Of a DNA stretch of 64,000 nucleotides, positions 40,990 through 49,259 are shown piece after piece. Source of the DNA: JBLUOA01 sp048060095 (lineage in GTDB: Bacteria; Pseudomonadota; Alphaproteobacteria; Rhodobacterales; Rhodobacteraceae); assembly GCF_048060095.1 (NCBI RefSeq), contig NZ_JBLUOA010000003.1:1-64000 (forward strand), read 5' to 3'. Positions within the stretch are counted from its first letter, which is position 1, and every line of letters begins with the position of its first letter. The notes under the pieces were generated by a model, which saw only the letters and a list, made by a program, of their open reading frames with translations, was not told the origin of the DNA and searched no databases. Made by a program: the position numbers and the translations under genes.

Positions 40990-42645
40990 TTACCTTAAAA
41001 TCGAATCCGCCAGCAGCCGCACGATCGCGTCTTGCGTCAGATACCCCGTCGGCTCCAGTTCGCGGGCGGTTTGGTAGCGGCGGATGGCGCGGCGGGTGTC
41101 GTCGTCGAAGGTGCCGTCGGCGGGGCCGGGTTTCAGGCCGAATCCGTCGAGCCGTTCTTCGATCAACCGTTTGGTGAGGGTGTTGAGGTTCAGCGCCGCT
41201 TCGCGGGCTTGGGCGGCGGCGATTTCTTCGGCGTTTTCATCGTCTTCGGTCAGCTCGGATAGCCGCGCGTTCGCGTCTTCGACAAAGGCACCTTGGGGGA
41301 ACGCGGCGAGGTAGTCGCGATAGGCCGCTTCGGTGTCAGCGGTCGTTGCGGTGTCCCATGCGGCGCGGTCTTGGGCGGCTGCGGCTTCGCGTTTACCGGC
41401 TTCGATCACGTCCAGCCGTTCCTGCGCGACTTCGGCAAAGACGCCGTCGGGGTGGCGTTTGAGGTAGGCGCGCAGGCCGGCCTCATCCCCGCGTGATCCG
41501 GTTTCGGCCCAAAAGGCGCGGTCTGCGGCTTCTTGCTGGGCGCGGCGGGCTTCGGCTTCGGCCTCAAGCTCTGCGGCGCGGCGTTCGGCTTGGGCGTCAA
41601 GCTGGCTGATCTGGTCGCGGGTCAGGTAGCTGGTGGCGGCCATGCCATTGTCGCGCTGCCACGCCTTCACGGCATTGCGGCTGCCGGGGCCAAAGATACC
41701 GTCAATGCCCCGTGTGTTGTAATCAAGCAGCGACAAATCGCGCTGGATTTCGCGCCGGGCGTTTCGGTTGAGCGACAACGCCTCCTCCGCCAGGCGGTCG
41801 TCGCGGTTGGGTTCGGAGCGGATCGCGTCGATGCGGGATTTCGCCTCGGTCGCGTGGGTGCCGTTTGGGTAGCGGGACAGGTAGCCCTCGTAGGCGGCGG
41901 CGCTGTCGGTTTCGGTGGTGGCTTGCCAATAGGCTTCCTCCGCCGCGCTGAGCCCTTCGTCGGGGGCGGTGATCGACGGATCATCTGGTTTGTCGGCCAC
42001 GAAAACGAAGTCCGCCGGCGCGAACCCCGAGACCGTCAGGTTGGCCTGGTTTGCCGCCGCAACGATCTGGCGGCCTTCCCGCGTGATCTGGTCTTCGACG
42101 AACGCCGCCGCGGACTGCGCTGTGCCGCGGATGACCGTCACGCCCTGCGGTGGGTGGATCACGCCAAGCCCGGTCGTCAGGAACGCGCCTGCCTCCTCTT
42201 CCGGTTCCGAATCCGTGCCGAGAACGAGAACTGCCTTGCCCGGATGGGTGGACAGCACGGACAGGATGGTGGAAAGCGCGATGGCCTGACGGGGCAGGTC
42301 GCGAAGGGATTGGGTTTCTTCCGCATCGACAGGCAGCAGCCATGTGTCCTGGCTGGAATGAACAAACCGCCCGCTGAGCGCGACGAGGATACGGTCCGCC
42401 CCCTCTGCTTCGGCCAGGAAATCGACAAGCGCCGCTTCGGTTTCCACGGTTGACGCGTCGGATTGCGCGATGGTCACGAACCCGAGATCGTCGAACGACT
42501 CCTCGGCGTCGGCCATGTCATCGCCGCGCCGGACGTCGGGCAGGGCCTCGTAATCCTCGTTTCCGATCAACAGGGCCAGATCGCTCGCCATGGCTCCGGT
42601 CGAAAGCAGAATACCAAGTGCGGTCGTTGTCAGCAGGTTTCTCAC
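40990..42645 (-). CDS. Degenerate caspase-fold / peptidoglycan-binding-domain protein
   Basis: The protein has 551 residues when started at GTG 42645, which has AGGAGGAAC just before it; the ATG 12 codons upstream has no such site. There is a signal peptide (RNLLTTTALGILLSTGAMA). A caspase-like p20 fold follows (residues 22-230), beginning LALLIGNEDYEALP. The catalytic SGHG is SGRF at residues 91-94, and the Cys loop expected as LDACR-like is VLGTDSEP at 141-148, so neither His nor Cys is present. Next come three ~38-residue repeats of the YEGYLSRYPNG / LRAYLKRHPDG / YRDYLAAFPQG type. Two peptidoglycan-binding domains (GIDGIFGPGSRNAVKAWQ and ADGTFDDDTRRAIRRYQ) are present. It is periplasmic and probably structural or signalling rather than proteolytic. 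Confidence 0.78.
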   Translation of the reverse strand: MRNLLTTTALGILLSTGAMASDLALLIGNEDYEALPDVRRGDDMADAEESFDDLGFVTIAQSDASTVETEAALVDFLAEAEGADRILVALSGRFVHSSQDTWLLPVDAEETQSLRDLPRQAIALSTILSVLSTHPGKAVLVLGTDSEPEEEAGAFLTTGLGVIHPPQGVTVIRGTAQSAAAFVEDQITREGRQIVAAANQANLTVSGFAPADFVFVADKPDDPSITAPDEGLSAAEEAYWQATTETDSAAAYEGYLSRYPNGTHATEAKSRIDAIRSEPNRDDRLAEEALSLNRNARREIQRDLSLLDYNTRGIDGIFGPGSRNAVKAWQRDNGMAATSYLTRDQISQLDAQAERRAAELEAEAEARRAQQEAADRAFWAETGSRGDEAGLRAYLKRHPDGVFAEVAQERLDVIEAGKREAAAAQDRAAWDTATTADTEAAYRDYLAAFPQGAFVEDANARLSELTEDDENAEEIAAAQAREAALNLNTLTKRLIEERLDGFGLKPGPADGTFDDDTRRAIRRYQTARELEPTGYLTQDAIVRLLADSILR

Positions 42646-42692
42646 GGCAGTTCCTCCTCTACGGAAAACGCCGCGCGGCAAAGGTGGGTTCC

Positions 42693-43916
42693 CTAACCGT
42701 CGTACTGGCGCTGGTCGTCGATCACCTTACCATCATTCGGCAGGCTTCCGGGTTTCAGAATTTCGACTTTCGCCTTGAGTTTCAAGAGTTCTGCGACACT
42801 GGCCTCGAAATCGGCGCGATCGCCGCCCTCGGCTTCGATCTGAACGGTCATCACGTCCATCTCTCCCTCGCGGCTGGCGACGACGCGCGCCTTCTGCACC
42901 TCGCCGTGCTGGGCGACGAAATCGGCCACCTGTTCGGGGCGCACGAACATGCCCTTGATCTTGGTGGTCTGGTCGGCCCGGCCCATCCAGCCCTTGATCC
43001 GGGTATTGGTGCGCCCACACGGGCTTTGCCCCGGCATGACGGCCGACAGATCGCCGGTTGCAAACCGGATCAGCGGATAGTCGGGGTTCAGCGTGGTGAC
43101 GACAACCTCGCCCACCTCGCCGGACTCGACAGGTTTTCCCGTTCCGGGCGTCACGATCTCGACGATGACGTGTTCGTCGATCACCATGCCGTCCTGCGCG
43201 GGGGTTTCGTAGGCGATGTTTCCGAGATCGGCGGTGGCGTAGTTCTGAAGACACATGATGCCGCGATCCGCGTATTCCTGCCGAAGGGAGGGGAACAGCG
43301 CCCCGCCGCCAACCGCCGCCTTGGTGATCTTCAGCGCCTCGCCCATCTGTTCGGCGCGGTCGAGGATCACCTTCAGATAGTCGGGTGTTCCGGCATAGGC
43401 GGTCGTTCCGATATCTGCCGCGGCCCGCACTTGCAGTTCCGTCTGCCCCGTTCCGGCAGGCACGACCGTCGCACCGACCGCCCGCGCGCCACTTTCAAAG
43501 ATCATACCGGCGGGCGTCAGGTGATAGCCAAAGCAGTTTTGCACGATGTCGCCCGCACCGATCCCGCACGCGTGCAGAAACCGCCCGATGCGCCACCAGT
43601 CATGGCTGACATTGCCAGGCTCATAAATCGGGCCGGGGGATTGAAAGATATGTGCGAAATCCGAAGGCGCGCCGCCAGTGAAACCGCCAAAGGGCGGATG
43701 ATCGGCCTGCGCGCTGACCAGCTCAGACTTTCGGATCACCGGCAGGGCCGCAAGCGCGTCGATACTGGTGATTGCCTTGGAATCAACGGCGTCTAGCAGT
43801 TTCGCCAGCCGGGGGGTCGCCTTGGCGCGTGCGATCTGATCCGGCAATGCCTTTGCATAGGTCGATTGCCGTTCATCGTCGCTGCGCGTTTCTAGTTCGT
43901 CATAGAATTGGCTCAT
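42693..43916 (-). CDS. Phenylacetate-CoA ligase family (PaaK-like) AMP-forming ligase
   Basis: The protein has 407 residues. It belongs to the PaaK branch of ANL ligases: FQSPGPIYEPG and GTGQTELQV in the nucleotide-binding part, LQNYATADLGNIAYE in the core, and IRFATGDLSAVMPG with RIKGWMGRADQTTKIKGMFV at the hinge and C-terminus. ATG 43916 has AAGGGGGGCG three bases upstream. It probably makes a CoA thioester of an aromatic or other carboxylic acid. It is divergent from a double-domain gene (44068) over a palindrome-rich gap, and downstream of the Liv-type transporter cluster. The substrate is unknown. Confidence 0.85.
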   Translation of the reverse strand: MSQFYDELETRSDDERQSTYAKALPDQIARAKATPRLAKLLDAVDSKAITSIDALAALPVIRKSELVSAQADHPPFGGFTGGAPSDFAHIFQSPGPIYEPGNVSHDWWRIGRFLHACGIGAGDIVQNCFGYHLTPAGMIFESGARAVGATVVPAGTGQTELQVRAAADIGTTAYAGTPDYLKVILDRAEQMGEALKITKAAVGGGALFPSLRQEYADRGIMCLQNYATADLGNIAYETPAQDGMVIDEHVIVEIVTPGTGKPVESGEVGEVVVTTLNPDYPLIRFATGDLSAVMPGQSPCGRTNTRIKGWMGRADQTTKIKGMFVRPEQVADFVAQHGEVQKARVVASREGEMDVMTVQIEAEGGDRADFEASVAELLKLKAKVEILKPGSLPNDGKVIDDQRQYDG

Positions 43917-43973
43917 AAACGCCCCCCTTGGCGGAGTCCGCGGACATGCGGCAAAACTTCGCAACATTGCAGC

Positions 43974-44020
43974 ATACATTTGTATACATTTGATCGAATC
44001 GGATAAGATTAGCTAATCTT
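43974..44020. promoter_or_regulatory. Divergent intergenic control region: direct repeat plus 16-bp palindrome
   Basis: ATACATTTG occurs twice with a one-base spacer (43974-43982 and 43984-43992), and together they create the palindromic TGTATACA core. Twelve bases further on, AAGATTAGCTAATCTT (44005-44020) is a perfect 16-bp palindrome. All lie in the 151-base gap between the divergent ligase and double-domain genes, ending 48 bases before the latter's ATG. A dimeric regulator (TetR/MarR/LysR style) is the obvious reader; none is encoded next door. Confidence 0.55.
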
Positions 44021-44067
44021 GCACCACCGTTGCGTGTGCCTGCCTTCTGTTTGAAAGGGCGACCGAT

Positions 44068-44880
44068 ATGACCAAGACGATCAACGATCGCATCACGTTC
44101 GACCATGATGCCGAGGTGATGGAGGTCGACTTTTCCGGGTTTCATTTCGACAGTTCGCACGACGTCAACGCGTTCTACGACCGACTGGAGGAACGGATTG
44201 CAGACACCGGCGAAACGCTTTGGTTTTTCCTCGTCAACCTGTCGGGTATGCGCATCGACCCGAGTGCGTGGGGCACTTATGCAAAGCGTGGCAAGGCGCT
44301 CAACATGGCGCATTCCCAAGGCTCCGTCCGTTTTGACGCGAGCGAGGAGACCCGCCGCCAAATCGAACGCGCCGCCCAGACCGAAGCGTTCGATCCGAAC
44401 CTTTTTGCCGACCGCGACGGCGCGCTCGCGCGGATTGCAGTGCTTCCGTCGAAACGGACCCGCAAAATCCAGCACACGCTGAGCCTGTCCGCCGAAGAAA
44501 TCGCCGCCCGCATCCACTTCTTGCCCGAGGCGGAGATTATGGATGTCGATTTTTCCAACGTCACCTTCGCCCATTCCGCTGACGTGAACGCGGTCTACGA
44601 CGCGCTTGAGGCGCGGATCGCTGAAACCGGGCGCAAATGGTATTTCCTCGTCAATTACGAGAACTGCAAGATTTTTCCCGAGGCTTGGGTCGCCTTCGCC
44701 CAACGCGGCAAGGCGTTGAACATTGGTGGGGCGCTGGGGTCGGTCCGCTACGCGCCCGGTTCCGAAACCGAAGAAACGATCCGAATGCGCGCCGAAACGC
44801 AGGACTTCCGCCCCAATATCCGCAACACCCGCGAAGAGGCGTTGGCCCGAATTCAAGAGATGAAGAAAGAAACCGTCTGA
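44068..44880 (+). CDS. Unknown protein made of two copies of one ~116-residue domain
   Basis: The 270-residue protein consists of two tandem copies (residues 9-124 and 149-264). Shared motifs are AEVMEVDFSG/AEIMDVDFSN, SSHDVNAFYDRLEERIADTG/HSADVNAVYDALEARIAETG, WFFLVNLSG/WYFLVNYEN, RGKALNMAHSQGSVRFDA/RGKALNIGGALGSVRYAP and DGALARI/EEALARI. The alternating strands and helices and the FLVN strand resemble a STAS- or SpoIIAA-like alpha/beta fold, but that is inference. No signal peptide or membrane span is seen. It is on the + strand between the livF-type gene and the PaaK-like ligase of a transporter cluster. I do not recognise a named family. Confidence 0.75.
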   Translation: MTKTINDRITFDHDAEVMEVDFSGFHFDSSHDVNAFYDRLEERIADTGETLWFFLVNLSGMRIDPSAWGTYAKRGKALNMAHSQGSVRFDASEETRRQIERAAQTEAFDPNLFADRDGALARIAVLPSKRTRKIQHTLSLSAEEIAARIHFLPEAEIMDVDFSNVTFAHSADVNAVYDALEARIAETGRKWYFLVNYENCKIFPEAWVAFAQRGKALNIGGALGSVRYAPGSETEETIRMRAETQDFRPNIRNTREEALARIQEMKKETV

Positions 44881-44897
44881 CATTTCGCCACGGCGCA

Positions 44898-45734
44898 TCA
44901 GCTTAACCAGCGCTTGCGGCGGCGATAGGACCGCACGTCGCGGAACGATTTGCGCCCGTCATCCGACATGCCAAGGTAGAATTCCTTAACATCCGGGTTT
45001 TCGCGAAGCTCCGCCGCCGGGCCGTCCATAACGACCCGGCCAGATTCGAGGATATACCCGTAATGCGCAAACCGCAGCGCCACGTTGGTATTCTGTTCGG
45101 CTAGAAGGAAACTAACCCCTTCGTTTTCGTTCACGGATTTCACGATCTCGAAAATTTGTTCAACCAGTTGCGGCGCAAGGCCCATCGAAGGTTCATCCAG
45201 CAGGATGGTTTCGGGGCGGCTCATCAAGGCGCGACCGATTGCGCACATCTGCTGCTCACCACCGGACGTATAGCCCGCCTGCGACTTATAACGCTCTTTC
45301 AGACGCGGGAAGTACTCATAGACCATCTGAAGGTCCGCCTCGACCGCGCCCTTGCCGTCGCGCCGTGTATAGGCGCCGGTCAGCAGGTTCTCTTCAATGG
45401 TCAGGTGTTCAAAACAGTGGCGGCCTTCCATCACCTGAATAACGCCGCGCTTTACCAGCGCCGCCGGATTCAGATCCTGAACCCGGTCGCCGCGATAGGA
45501 GATGGTGCCCTTGGTGACTTCGCCACGTTCTGAATGCAGCAGGTTAGAAATCGCCTTGAGCGTGGTCGTCTTGCCCGCGCCATTGCCGCCGAGAAGCGCG
45601 GTGATCCCGCCCTTCGGAACCTTCAGGCTGACCCCCTTCAGCACGAGGATGACGTGATTGTAGATCACCTCAATATTGTTGACCTCAAGCAGGGTCTCTT
45701 TGGTCTCGGTGGCGTCCAGCATCTGACTTACCAT
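44898..45734 (-). CDS. Branched-chain amino-acid-type ABC transporter ATPase (LivF-like)
   Basis: The protein has about 278 residues. Walker A is GGNGAGKTTTLK, the signature is SGGEQQMCAIGRAL, Walker B is ETILLDEPSMGLAP, and the switch His region follows in LAEQNTNVALRFAHYGYILE. ATG 45734 is chosen; an ATG at 45722 is equally possible and a longer frame to 45866 has no support. It pairs with the LivG-like ATPase at 49260 to drive a Liv-type importer. The position after the substrate-binding protein and an intervening hairpin suggests a lower expression level than the binding protein. Confidence 0.9.
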   Translation of the reverse strand: MVSQMLDATETKETLLEVNNIEVIYNHVILVLKGVSLKVPKGGITALLGGNGAGKTTTLKAISNLLHSERGEVTKGTISYRGDRVQDLNPAALVKRGVIQVMEGRHCFEHLTIEENLLTGAYTRRDGKGAVEADLQMVYEYFPRLKERYKSQAGYTSGGEQQMCAIGRALMSRPETILLDEPSMGLAPQLVEQIFEIVKSVNENEGVSFLLAEQNTNVALRFAHYGYILESGRVVMDGPAAELRENPDVKEFYLGMSDDGRKSFRDVRSYRRRKRWLS

Positions 45735-45755
45735 TTTCCAAAAATATCCAAATTC

Positions 45756-45783
45756 CCCGGCCGCAACGGGCGCTGCGGCCGGG
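45756..45783 (-). terminator. Strong intercistronic hairpin between the binding protein and livF-like genes
   Basis: CCCGGCCGCA (45756-45765) pairs perfectly with TGCGGCCGGG (45774-45783) across an 8-base loop. On the minus strand it is followed by AATTTGGATATTTTTGG rather than a clean U-tract, so it is more likely a 3'-stabilising or partial-termination hairpin just past the binding-protein stop at 45793 than a full terminator. Confidence 0.7.
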
Positions 45784-45792
45784 AAGGGGTGT

Positions 45793-47103
45793 TTAGCCTT
45801 CGCAGTCTTCGTTGACCGGCCATGGCGCGTTGGCGCTGGCGTATTCGGCGGCTGCAGCGGCCTCAAGCGGTGCGATTGCTTCGCTGTCGGGCATCAGCAG
45901 ATCGCTGTCCTGCACGAACTTTTCGCCATCCCATTTCAGCATCCAGCCGCCGGAATGCCCGGTGTGGTTGGAGCATGAGGTAGAGAACGGCGGAACCATC
46001 CCCGTCATACCAAGCTCTGCCAGGCGTTCGTCGGTGACGTTCAGGTTCTCAAGACCCCAGCGAAGTTGTTCGGCGTCGATCATCGGCTCGCCGAAGTGAT
46101 CCTGCGCGGTCTTGATGCCTTCAACGAGGATCATCGAGATGACGAGTCCACGCTGATAGAACACCCAGTTCAGCTCTTCTTCAGCGGCGAGGGAATCTCC
46201 GGCCTCAACCACATGGGTGCGGATATCAGCCATCACAGGCGCGTCCGGCACAGGGGCCGACCAGCTGATCGAACGGTAGCCAGCACCGTCGGCACCGACA
46301 GCCGCAAGGTCGGCGTCATGTCCGGCCCACCACACGCCAACGAACTGATCCATCGGATAGCGGGTCTTAACAGCTTCGGTAATCGCGCCGGCGTTCATCG
46401 CGCCCCAGCCCCACATCACGACATAGTCGGGACGTTCGCGGCGGATTTGCAGCCACTGCGCGGATTGGTTCTGCATTTCCTTCAGGCCAACCGGGATCGG
46501 CAGGAAGTCAAACCCGTGCTCGGACGACATCGCCTCAAAGAACGGGATCGGTTCCTTGCCGTAGGGGTGGTCCAGATGCAGGAAGGCGATTTTCTTGCCG
46601 GATAGGGTCGACAGGTCGTTGCCGCTAAGTTCGTTCAGGATCATCGACGCGCCGTCCCAGTAGGAAGACGGTGTGTTAAAGGCCCACTGGAACACCTTGC
46701 CGTCTGCCATCGGCGAAAAGCCGTAGCCGGGCGCAAGGATCGGGATCATATCGACATTGGTTTTCGGCAGAACCTGAAGGGTGATGCCGGTCGACCACGG
46801 CTGGGTCACGATCGCGTTGCCTTTGGTGGCCTCGTAACACTCGACCCCTTTTTCGGTCGAATAGCCGGTTTCGCATTCGTCAAAGTCGATCATGACGCCG
46901 CCGATGCCGCCGTCGCGGGCGTTCAACATGCTGACGTAGTCGCGCTGACCGTTCATCAGCGGAATACCGGTCGCCGCGAACGGCCCCGTCCGATAGCTGA
47001 GGTTGGGGACAAACAGCCCCTCGCCGTGGCTTTCTGCGACAACAGCGCTTGTGCCAGCAACCGCCAGCACCGCCGCTGCGGCCAGTTTGGTAAAGTGTTT
47101 CAT
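45793..47103 (-). CDS. ABC transporter periplasmic substrate-binding protein (Liv/Peripla_BP_6 family)
   Basis: The protein has 436 residues. The signal peptide is MKHFTKLAAAAVLAVAGTSA with the cleavage site near AVVA, followed by GLFVPNLSYRTGPFAATGIP. The central domain contains SYWDGASMILNEL and KKIAFLHLDHPYGKEPIPFFE, and the tail is acidic with EYASANAPWPVNEDCEG. It is longer than classical LivJ and has several Cys (for example DECETGYSTEKGVECYE) that could form disulfides. The subfamily is commonly coupled with acyl-CoA ligases, so the ligand may be an aromatic or fatty acid rather than a branched-chain amino acid. Confidence 0.88.
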   Translation of the reverse strand: MKHFTKLAAAAVLAVAGTSAVVAESHGEGLFVPNLSYRTGPFAATGIPLMNGQRDYVSMLNARDGGIGGVMIDFDECETGYSTEKGVECYEATKGNAIVTQPWSTGITLQVLPKTNVDMIPILAPGYGFSPMADGKVFQWAFNTPSSYWDGASMILNELSGNDLSTLSGKKIAFLHLDHPYGKEPIPFFEAMSSEHGFDFLPIPVGLKEMQNQSAQWLQIRRERPDYVVMWGWGAMNAGAITEAVKTRYPMDQFVGVWWAGHDADLAAVGADGAGYRSISWSAPVPDAPVMADIRTHVVEAGDSLAAEEELNWVFYQRGLVISMILVEGIKTAQDHFGEPMIDAEQLRWGLENLNVTDERLAELGMTGMVPPFSTSCSNHTGHSGGWMLKWDGEKFVQDSDLLMPDSEAIAPLEAAAAAEYASANAPWPVNEDCEG

Positions 47104-47152
47104 GGTTCTCCTCCCATTGGTTTTCGTTTTTGGTCTTTCAGATGGCCGACCC

Positions 47153-48229
47153 CTAGTGCGGGAACGGCCAGATGATCAGTTTTTCACGGATCAGCGCCCA
47201 AAGCCGCGCCAACCCATGTGGTTCGATAATCAGGAAAAAGATGATAAGCGCGCCGATGGTCATCACGTTCAGATGGACCACGGTCGCGGATTCGATGTCG
47301 ACGCCGAAAAACTCTGGCAGCGTGCGGATAATCACCGGCAGCGCGACGATCAGGATCGCGCCAAGGTAGTTGCCCATGATCGACCCCAGCCCGCCGATGA
47401 TCGCGATGAACAGCACCTGGAAGCTGAGCGGTATGTCAAAAACGTTCGGCTCAGCCGCGCCCTTCCACATGAAGACGTAAAGCGCGCCAGCAACGCCGAC
47501 CATGTAGGACGACACCGCGAATGCGGTCAGCTTGGATTTCAGCAGGTTGATCCCGATCAGTTCCGCCGCGATGTCCATGTCGCGCGTCGCCTTCCAGACA
47601 CGCCCCTGCGTGCCGCGCGTCAGGTTGATCGCGAGAAGCGTCATCAGCGTGACGACAACCAGCACAAAATAGTATTGCGTGACAGACGACGCATTCGGCC
47701 CGGCAACCGGGCTTCCGAACATCTCAACCGTCGGTACCTGAATCGCGCCCGAGGCGTTGTAGTTGTAAAGCCACGCCCATTTTTCAAACAGCCAGACAAG
47801 GAAGAACTGCGCCGCGAGGGTCGCGATGGCCAGGTAGAAGCCCTTGATCCGCAGGCTCGGCAGCCCGAACATCACGCCGACAGCGGCGGAGAATGTTCCG
47901 GACAGCAGAACCGCGACCAGCAGATTCATATCGGGAAAGATGGTGACAAGCTTGTAGCAGGCATAGGCACCGACTCCCATGAAAGCGCCCGTGCCAAGGC
48001 TAAGCTGACCGGCATAGCCCGTCAGGATATTCAACCCCATCGCCGCCAGTGCGTAGACAAGCACCGGGATAAGCAACGTCTGGAACGTAAACTCGCTCGC
48101 GGTCAGGGGGAAGATCACCCAAGCGCAAAGCAGGATGACCCCAAGCAGGATCGCGTCTTGCCGGACCGGGAAAAGGGTCTGGTCCTTGACGTAGGATGTC
48201 TTGAATTGGCCTGCGGTTCTGTAAAGCAT
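47153..48229 (-). CDS. Liv-type ABC transporter permease (LivM-like)
   Basis: The protein has 358 residues. It begins MLYRTAGQFKTSYVKDQTLF and has about nine membrane spans and the BPD_transp_2 pattern: ALAAMGLNILTGYAGQLSLG near residue 60, FYLAIATLAAQFFLVWL, and LFIAIIGGLGSIMGNYLGA, the loop contacting the ATPase. It lies two bases downstream of the LivH-like stop, so is translationally coupled. It forms the channel with the LivH-like partner. Confidence 0.92.
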   Translation of the reverse strand: MLYRTAGQFKTSYVKDQTLFPVRQDAILLGVILLCAWVIFPLTASEFTFQTLLIPVLVYALAAMGLNILTGYAGQLSLGTGAFMGVGAYACYKLVTIFPDMNLLVAVLLSGTFSAAVGVMFGLPSLRIKGFYLAIATLAAQFFLVWLFEKWAWLYNYNASGAIQVPTVEMFGSPVAGPNASSVTQYYFVLVVVTLMTLLAINLTRGTQGRVWKATRDMDIAAELIGINLLKSKLTAFAVSSYMVGVAGALYVFMWKGAAEPNVFDIPLSFQVLFIAIIGGLGSIMGNYLGAILIVALPVIIRTLPEFFGVDIESATVVHLNVMTIGALIIFFLIIEPHGLARLWALIREKLIIWPFPH

Positions 48230-48231
48230 GC

Positions 48232-49191
48232 CTACACCCTCTCGATAATCTTCTCACCGAACAGCCCTTGCGGACGGAACAGCAGGACGATCAGGGCAAG
48301 CACGAATGCAAACCACGTTTCGGTGTTGCCGCCCATGAGGGGCTGGCCCCAGTAGATCTCAAACATCTTTTCAAGGACGCCGATCATCAGCCCGCCGATG
48401 ATGGCCCCGGTGATCGATTCAAGCCCGCCGAGCATCAGCACGGGCAGCGCCTTGTAGGCGATGACCTCAAGCGCGAAGGACACGCCGGCGCGGGCACCCC
48501 AGACGATGCCCGTGGTCAGCGCGATGATACCGGCGATGAACCAGACGAGAATCCAGATGGTCTGCAGGCTGATCCCGACCGAAAGTGCGGCCTGGTGGTC
48601 ATCGCCGAGCGCGCGGATCGCGCGGCCCATCCGAGTCTTGTTGAGGAACAGCAGCAGCAGAACCACCAGGACGACCGCGCCGACAACGGCGGTGATGTCC
48701 TTCTGTTCAAGCAGCAGCAGGCCGCCGAAAGGTTCGAAATCGAACGCGCCGGTCGGGATGCCAAGCTCCGTCGTTATCATCTGCTTGGTTTCGCCGCCGA
48801 AGATCAATTCCCCGAGGCCGATCAGGAACAGCGTGATGCCGATCGTCGCCATGAACAGGATGATGTCGGGCTGACCTACCAGCGGGCGCAGCACGACACG
48901 TTCGATCGACACAGCCAGCAGGAACATCACCCCGAGCGTCAGCGCGACCGATACCCATGCCGGGATGCCCATCGCGTGCAGGCCGACCAGCGTAAGGGCC
49001 GCGAACACGACCATGATGCCCTGCGCAAAGTTGAAAATGCGGGAGGAGCGGTAGATCAGAACGAACCCCAGCGCGATGAGAGCATAAAGCACGCCGGAGA
49101 CCAGCCCCTCCCACAAGACTTGCATCAGGAAATCGGGTGCCGCGAACATGTCCGCGAACGGTGCGACGAAGACGTTGTGTAGAAAATCCAT
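48232..49191 (-). CDS. Liv-type ABC transporter permease (LivH-like)
   Basis: The protein has 319 residues. LVSGVLYALIALGFVLIYRS is the N-terminal signature of LivH, followed by FNFAQGIMVVFAALTLVGL. The ATPase-contact loop is AYKALPVLMLGGLESITGA, IIGGLMIGVLEKMFEIYWGQ. About eight spans are predicted. It is the first permease gene downstream of the LivG-like ATPase, with a 68-base gap that lacks a terminator, so the operon probably continues. Confidence 0.92.
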   Translation of the reverse strand: MDFLHNVFVAPFADMFAAPDFLMQVLWEGLVSGVLYALIALGFVLIYRSSRIFNFAQGIMVVFAALTLVGLHAMGIPAWVSVALTLGVMFLLAVSIERVVLRPLVGQPDIILFMATIGITLFLIGLGELIFGGETKQMITTELGIPTGAFDFEPFGGLLLLEQKDITAVVGAVVLVVLLLLFLNKTRMGRAIRALGDDHQAALSVGISLQTIWILVWFIAGIIALTTGIVWGARAGVSFALEVIAYKALPVLMLGGLESITGAIIGGLMIGVLEKMFEIYWGQPLMGGNTETWFAFVLALIVLLFRPQGLFGEKIIERV

Positions 49192-49259
49192 TCTTCAGTG
49201 TTCTCCCTTGCGGCACCGACATGCCGATGCTTTGGCGACGTTCATCCGGCGCCCGAAAT

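Noticed and set aside
42450..43796. 448-codon + strand frame over the pseudo-caspase and PaaK-like genes
   Set aside because: Runs through two minus-strand genes with clear motifs and signal peptide; no own features.
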